From Heterodera schachtii (taxonomy: Eukaryota > Nematoda > Chromadorea > Rhabditida > Heteroderidae), in assembly GCA_023374025.1 (NCBI GenBank), contig SIJG01000002.1:1926402-1990401 (forward strand): a stretch of 64,000 nucleotides of DNA, written 5' to 3'. The translations under genes were made by a program, and so were the position numbers. The notes beneath the pieces are model-generated. The model was not told where the DNA came from, made no database searches, and saw only the letters and a program-made list of their open reading frames with translations. Below are positions 58,186 through 64,000 of this stretch, piece after piece (positions within the stretch are counted from its first letter, which is position 1; every line of letters begins with the position of its first letter).

Positions 58186-58870
58186 TTTCTTAGTACTTCT
58201 TCACTCCTTTCTTTCTCTCGCCTTCTCACAGACTCTTCTCTCCTGCTGTTCATCTTCCTCGTCTCGTTCTGTTCCTCATACTTTTTTCTCCTCCCTGCTC
58301 CCCTTCCTCTCTTTCCCCTCTTCTTTTTCCTCCTTCTCTTCCGCTTTCCCTCTCCTCCTCTTCCTACTCCTCCTCTTCCTCTCTTTCCCCTTTTCTTTTT
58401 CCCCCTTCTCTTCCTCTTCCCCTCTCCTCCTCTTCCTACTCCTCCTCTTCCTCTCCTTCCCCTCTTCTTTTTGCTCCTTCTCTTCCTCTTTCCCTCTCCT
58501 TCTCTTCCTACTCCTCTCCTTCCCCCTCTTTTCCCCTCTATCTTCTTTCTCCTTTCTTCTTTTGCTCTTTTCCTCTCCTCCTTTTTGTCTCCTCTTCCTC
58601 TCCTTCCCCTCTTCTTTTTCCTCTATCTTCCACTCACTCTCTTCTTCCTCCTCTCTTCTCTTACTCTTTCCCTCTCTTTCTCTTTCGTCTCCTTTTCCCT
58701 CCATATCATTTTGTTCTCTCTTCCCTCCTCCTTCTCATCCTCCTCCTCTCCTCTTTCTCTTTCTTTTATCTTCCTTTCCATCCACGTCCATTTTCCCCTC
58801 CTTTTCGTCTCCTCTTCCGCCAATGTTTGCTTCCGTCTCCTCCTCCTCCTCTTTCGTATTTCGTTTTCCT
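58186..58870 (+). repeat. Long polypyrimidine (CTTCC/TCC) tract
   Basis: About 680 bp of nearly pure pyrimidine on the plus strand with CTCCTCTTCC words. It is the strand-complement in composition of the polypurine tract at 54405-55085, so the two could pair in opposite orientation across about 3.1 kb. Open frames here are artefacts. Confidence 0.9.
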
Positions 58871-59337
58871 ACCCATCCGTCCTGCAGCGGCAACAGCAGA
58901 CGCTCGTAAATAACGCCCAGGGGGGGACGAACGAATGGAGGAGGGGGTGGCGGGGGAGAGGAGGAGGGAGAGGAGGGAGGGGGCAGCTGAAGGATTTTGG
59001 AAGGCCAAATTCCAATTTTATGGGTATTTATTGGACAGAAGACGGAGACAGAAGAAGCAGAGGATGAGGAGAAGAATCAGTCCATTGGAAACGCAGCGAA
59101 AGGCGCCGCGGCATTTGAGGAAAGGCAAAGGAAAAGGGACAGCAAAACCAAGGCAGAAACAGCACAAATTGGAAGCCGAAGCGGAAAAGAAGGCCTCAGG
59201 GAAAGCAAATATTTGGGCCCTGTACGATTGGACTAGTTAGTCACCATTAAAAGGAGAGCCTTCCGCTTCTCCCTCAATCCGACCGATCGGTGATTTGATC
59301 GGCAACAAAACTATTGACTGAGAGGAGGGCATTATGA
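58871..59337. other. Spacer with a short G/A-rich block
   Basis: A G/A-rich block near 58920-58985 is followed by a 79- to 101-codon open frame rich in Lys/Glu/Ala that has no start context or recognised motif. No supported gene. Confidence 0.4.
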
Positions 59338-59719
59338 GGGTGTCATGGCAACTCGTACAAAGGCAACTCGTACAATTTTTAATGGGTGTGGCCATAACTT
59401 TTTTTAAGTCAACCAAATTCTTCAAACTTTATATCATTCGAATGCTCTCCAAGTTTAGAAGCGATGATTAAGCAAAAGCTAAGAGATTAAGAACATCTCA
59501 CAAAAAAGTTACATTTTAAGAACATTAAAAATTCACAAAAGCAGACTTTTTCGCAATTTATAAATTTAACTTTTTGTGAGATGCTAACCTCTAGCTTCTG
59601 CTTAATCATCGCTTCTAAACTTGGAGAGCATTCGAATGATATAAAGTTTGAAGAATTTGGTTGAATTTAAAAAAAGTTATGGCCACACCCATTAAAAATT
59701 GTACGAGTTGCCATTGACC
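59338..59719. mobile_element. Foldback MITE with arms of about 170 bp
   Basis: ATGGCAACTCGTAC and TTTTTAATGGGTGTGGCC near the left end are mirrored at the right end. The arms run on through CCATAACTTTTTT, CAACCAAATTCTTC, ATATCATTCGAATGCTCTCC and AAGCGATGATTAAGC, so nearly the whole element is self-complementary. CATTAT is present on both flanks (59330-59335 and 59720-59725) as a possible short target duplication. No coding capacity. Confidence 0.85.
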
Positions 59720-60084
59720 CATTATCAGCATGTACTTTGAGTCTTGGTAAGGTTGGTTTTCAATCCGTATTCTGACCTGGTTCATCTCACAAATTCTGTT
59801 CCTAATTCAACGCAATTTTGAATTTTCGCTTCTGCCCATGAAAGGCAACAGGACAAAGGAGTCCTGTTAAAATGTTGTCCTGCTTAATTACTTTCTGTCC
59901 GTTTCCGATTCCTTTGTCATGGCCCTCTCTTTTCCCAAAACGATTTGAAAAAGACTACTGCCAAAAGGGACGAAACCTGCGGAGGCGAAGCGAATGATGC
60001 TCGAGAGTATTATACTTAAGTTGAGGAAAGTGTTGGAAGTGATTTGACCCTTTTCGATCGCTGTTGAATTTAGCTGTTCACTTT
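59720..60084. other. Spacer between two foldback elements
   Basis: No feature supported. Confidence 0.4.
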
Positions 60085-60436
60085 GGCTCTTGTGCACCTT
60101 AGGCATCCAAAATTCAATTCTTTGGCCTTAATCTTTCCTTTATTTGGTCAATGCCTACATTCTTGGTATCAAACGAAAGCTTAAAGTCCCAGGAATTCAT
60201 CAATACAAGAAAAGAGCAAATACTGGCAATAAGAAAAAAAAATTCCAACGAGAAAACACGAAATGCAGCTTTTTCGAATATATTCGAGAATAATTTTTTG
60301 TCTGTTGCTTTTAGTCCAGAAAAATTCTACAGACTTTAAGCTTCCGTTTGATACGAAGAATGTAGGGATTGATTGAGTAAGAAAAAAATTATGGCTAAAG
60401 AAACTTAATATTGGACGCCTCAAGTGCACTAGAGCC
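60085..60436. mobile_element. Diverged foldback element
   Basis: GGCTCTTGTGCAC at 60085 pairs with GTGCACTAGAGCC ending at 60436. The arms continue, imperfectly, through CCTACATTCTTGGTATC and AAACGAAAGCTTAAAGTC (60145-60185), mirrored at 60325-60366. No target duplication was found. The substitutions between the arms indicate an older insertion. Confidence 0.7.
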
Positions 60437-60993
60437 TTGATTTCTGCCCGTTTCTGTCGGTTTGATTTTGCTGCGTTTTCGGCCAATCGACGAATTTGGC
60501 AAAATTTTCGATCGGAAAACAAAGGGCGAAGAAGAAAGAAAAGATGGCTCAAGTGCCATTATCCGCTTCTTCTTCTTCTTCGTTTGCTGCTGCTGATGTT
60601 ATCAGTGAGTGGCGTGGCATTTTCCGACCAAAAAAAGTGCATAAATAAAAAAGCGAAAAGGGCAAAAAGAAAAAATTAAATTAAATAATGAAAGGATTAA
60701 AGATTTATAAAATAAATATTGTAACTAAATGAGCCGAGAAATGCGTGGTAATGGAAGAATATCAATTGGCGAAACGTGTCGCGTTGGGTTGGGCGGAGGG
60801 GAGGGGAGGGAGGGATGGTCTACGGTATGGGGAGAAATGGGGGGGGGGTGAGGAAGGGAGGGAGCGAGTGGGGGGGGGGAAGCAAACTGAACTGAACACA
60901 AAGGAAGCGCCGACACACAATTTATGGAGAGTTTGGCGCCCTTTGATTTATGAGAGAAGAAAGAGTTGGAAGATCGGAGGAGGAGGAGGAGGA

Positions 60994-61025
<32 letters not shown>

Positions 61026-62793
61026 AGGGAGTGTGAAATGGGAGGGAATCAACGGACGGCAGAGAAGGGCATATCTTCCACTCTCCCGCCGTCCTCCGCC
61101 GTTGAGTGGGGGAGAAGACGTTCCTTCCTCTTATAACCTCCACCGTCGTTTTTCCTCATTTCTTCCGCTGTCCTCCCCCTCTTCCATCTTTCTTACTCCC
61201 TCATAATGGCTTCATCCCCTTCGCACGTCCCCCTCCCTCCAACTCTTCTTCTCACTTCATCCCTCTCTCTTCTCTTCCGTCTCCCATTCCTCCCTTCTCT
61301 CCCTCTCCGTCTCTCTCTTTTCTCTTCTTTCTTCCCCTCTTCATTTCTCTTCTGTCCTCCCACCTTTCCATCCTTCTCACCATTTTAGCGTACCTCCATA
61401 AATATACGATAATATCACGGCTTTCCGTTTTGGAGAGCGGCTCCAATCTCTGCTGCTAATGATTCAATCGCCATAATAGTGTAGTTCGGCCCAAAACTCA
61501 AGGCCGAGACCCAAAAAGCTTTTCTCGAATTGACTCGGGAAGAAACACAACAGAATCGCTTCTGCGCCCATTTGAACATTGTGCCAAAAGAATGCGTTCA
61601 TTCATTTCAAAATTAAAATTGTTCTTTTTTCATTTAATTAAGGAAAGGCGGGGACAATCACTTTGTTTTGGTGAAATTTTCGATGCAATTGTCAGAACAA
61701 ACCCCAAATAAATAACAAATCATCCGTTTGTCCGATTTGAATGTCTGTGTCCCTTCTGTCCGTCCCAAAATGTGTTGTCCTTCCGCCGATTGTCCCTCCC
61801 AATGTCCCCCCTCCCCCCCTAAATCATCCTTCTGTTCTCGGCTTAATTCCCGAGGATAATCCCATCCTCCCTCCTCCCCTCCCCCTCCCGTCCTTTCTCT
61901 CATCCCTTTTCGCCCTCCCCTCTGATCAGCACATTCAATTAAATCCTTCTCTTTCCGCTTATTTTCTGCCCCCAATTTTCGCTTCCGTTTTTCGCTTTTC
62001 TTTAATTCAATTGTCTAAAGGGGTATTTGTCCATAAGCAAAGCATTTAAATAGAAATAAGCATATCCAAATAAATTCGAGTAAAAAGGCCAATTTTCATT
62101 CGCATTTTAATCTCGAAATTAAACAAAATCCGGCGAATTCGATCAGTGGGGGGGGGGGAAGGCACAATTTTGGATAAAAAGAGAGAAAGTTTTGGATGAG
62201 AAAAGGGAATTTAAGAGGAAACAAACGGGGATAAGCAAAGCCCGACTAAGTGAATATTTTTCTAAAAATTACTATTTTCGTGAAAATTTGGCCTTGCCTT
62301 GTTTCTTTTCGGCTTTACCCCCAAATTCAGTGGCCATTGCGTCTCTCTCTCCCCCCCCCCCCCCTCCGCCCAAAAAACCATTCTTTCGGCCGAATTTTAC
62401 GACGCTAATTACAGCCCATCCGTCCCTTTTTCGAATGGGCGCACCGCGCCAGTAAATTATGGCACGGACGAAGCCCATAAACGGGGGAGGGGGAAAATGG
62501 GGGAAAAGGAGGGGGGGGGGGGGGAAGGGTCGATTTTAGGGGGAAAATCGATGCGAAATCCACCAAAGGACCAAACTCGAAATGAACAGGTTCGAATTTC
62601 GAAATTTGTGCCGTTTTTTGCCATTTCAATGGGTCGCCCCGCCCCCTCTCCCATTGGCCCTTCCCCCGCCCAATCTCCGCCCCCCTCGCCGCCTCCCCAA
62701 TCAATTCTTTGCCCACACTCTCCGCCTCGGCGAAAACACCCAGCGGCGCCCCCTCCTCTGCCCTCGGGGCAAATCCCCCAAATTTATCCCAAC

Positions 62794-62825
<32 letters not shown>

Positions 62826-63070
62826 CAGCACATCTTTAGCCCATTCAACACACATATTTATGCAAGCAGCAAATTTGAAATTTTAATTTTAATTTTAAAA
62901 GTCAATTTGACCCTTTGGCGGAGAGATTCGACCAAAAACTCCGGGGCCTAAATCAACCATTGTAAAAATGATCAAAACGGATTTTGACAATCCCTAAAAT
63001 TCGAAAATGCAATGGCTGGCTTTCATCCGACTTCACTATTTGCTTCTTCAATCTTTTTGATGCCTTTTTC
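60437..63070. other. Hox upstream region with GGA/poly-G and pyrimidine-rich blocks
   Basis: A (GGA)n run merging into about 25 G residues lies at 60976-61025. Pyrimidine-rich blocks occur at 61130-61380 and 61860-61925, and an AG dinucleotide repeat at 62800-62824. Open frames are compositional. A CCTTTTTCAG site at 63063-63072 may be a spliced-leader acceptor for the gene starting at 63118. Confidence 0.5.
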
Positions 63071-63117
63071 AGCAGTTTCGATCGGCACTTTTCCTCCTCT
63101 CCCATTGCTTTTTCGTC

Positions 63118-64000
63118 ATGTACAACAATGCCGTGGGCTCTGCCATGGGTCCCTCGGCCGCCCTTTGCGCCGTTTCGTCCGCCTCCGGCGCCGTCTCCGT
63201 CGGCCCAATGGCTCTCTTCGGCGGCGCTTCGTCCGTTTGGCCATGCGGCGACGTGCAAAAAGAGTTCACAGCTAAGGTATTCATTTTGGAAAACATTGGC
63301 ACAACAATACTCCGATTTCTTCAAGGAGTTCGCCCCCAAGGCGTTCTTCGACGGAGCGATGTCCGCCGAGGGGGGCGTCGCTTCGGCGATGGGTTCCGCC
63401 GGCTTTCCGTCGCCGGCGCTTTGCGCGCCCGCGGTTCCCTGCGAGTACATGAAGAACATGTTGGCTGCTCATTGGGCAGAGGCAAACACAGCGGCAGCAG
63501 CAGCGGCCGTTGGGTAAAATGAAAACATAAAATTGGGGGGGGGGGGAGAAGCCGAGGAAAAGCATTGAGGAGGGCATTTTCCATTTTGAAAGCCATGGTG
63601 TAGTGATCCGATTGGTCGTTTAAACCGATCCTCAATCATCCGCTGATTCCTTTCCTTTTGGCCCTTCCCTCACTCAAATCCCAATTCGGCATTTCTTTCT
63701 GTTTTGTCCGTCTTCGTGCCATTCTCCGATCACTCCCCTCCCCCGTTTAGTTTCTACGGTGCCGTGCCCTCCTCCTCCTCTTCCCTCGTCCTCCCCCCTT
63801 CCTCCGCTGTCCATTGTCCCTCTTCTTCTTCGTCTTCGTCCGCCCATTTCTCTTCCGCCGGTGTTGACCACAGCCATCAGCAAAGACATCATCAGCCGAG
63901 TTCGACGACAGTTCAGACATTTCCATGGATGAAAATGAACGGTCAGTTTAATTGCTTAAGCTTAATCAATCACTGAGTTGTTCTTCCCGAGTTAATCAGT
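63118..64000 (+). CDS. Hox protein with F-P-W-M hexapeptide, 5' exons only (truncated by window end)
   Basis: Exons 63118-63234, 63272-63513 and 63751-63941 join in frame; a GTCAGT donor at 63942 leads out of the window. The product starts MYNNAVGSAMG, is Ala/Ser/Gly-rich, contains YSDFFKEFAPKAFFDG and a poly-Ala run, then a poly-Ser and His/Gln-rich stretch. It reaches TFPWMKMN, a Hox hexapeptide that binds the PBC (Exd/CEH-20) homeodomain. The homeobox itself should lie just beyond position 64000 and cannot be checked. Intron 1 is only 37 bp (63235-63271). Neighbourhood to an egl-5-like gene suggests mab-5, but lin-39 or another Antennapedia-class gene is possible. A possible trans-splice acceptor lies at 63072. 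Confidence 0.75.

Noticed and set aside
58025..58909. A 294-residue open frame on +.
   Set aside because: It is almost entirely F/S/L/P from a pyrimidine tract, with no family features.

Overview
This window looks like genomic DNA of a nematode, probably a tylenchid such as a cyst nematode. The genes have many small introns. Pyrimidine-rich AG sites lie just upstream of several start codons, as expected for spliced-leader acceptors. Two introns read best as GC-AG rather than GT-AG, which is reported to be unusually frequent in cyst nematodes. All species-level statements are inference. Exon structures were worked out by hand from reading frame, splice signals and family resemblance.

Layout, left to right. 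1-4.8 kb: a 131-bp satellite array. 4.8-8.8 kb: gene-free, with several non-autonomous foldback transposons, some nested. 8.9-14.7 kb: an ALDH7A1/antiquitin-type aldehyde dehydrogenase followed by a serine peptidase of the prolyl-oligopeptidase (S9) family, both on +. 14.8-17.0 kb: a rearranged cluster of small single-pass membrane-protein gene copies on the minus strand, interleaved with GGGACC-type foldback elements. 17.7-18.8 kb: a secreted three-finger (Ly6/activin-receptor-like) protein gene on the minus strand. 20.7-21.6 kb: a minus-strand pair, a 52-residue membrane protein and a Tim8-type small mitochondrial chaperone. 22.0-23.9 kb: a MEAK7/TLDc-type gene on +. 25.6-28.2 kb: an STK32 (YANK) kinase on +, convergent with a TTC7-type TPR gene at 28.4-31.0 kb on the minus strand. 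31.9-36.0 kb: the small-subunit processome WD-repeat protein PWP2/UTP1. 36.1-38.9 kb: another copy of the membrane-protein family plus a large foldback element. 39.0-44.8 kb: KIDINS220/ARMS on the minus strand. 45.3-48.7 kb: an RS-domain protein with an N-terminal F-P-V-D-type repeat. 49.0-52.0 kb: a posterior (Abd-B class, egl-5-like) Hox gene on the minus strand. 52-63 kb: about 11 kb without a convincing gene, with long purine and pyrimidine tracts and two foldback elements. 63.1 kb to the end: the first exons of a second Hox gene with an F-P-W-M hexapeptide, truncated by the window edge.

Most protein genes are conserved housekeeping or signalling genes that are not functionally linked. 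The exceptions are the head-to-head Hox pair, which resembles the neighbouring mab-5/egl-5 pair of Caenorhabditis, and possibly the minus-strand pair at 20.7-21.6 kb. The least ordinary parts are the mosaic membrane-protein family (14.8-17.0 kb and 36.7 kb), whose last exon resembles that of the adjacent Ly6-like gene, and the dense set of foldback transposons. Several of these have clear 8-9 bp target duplications, and some apparently different families share an internal core.
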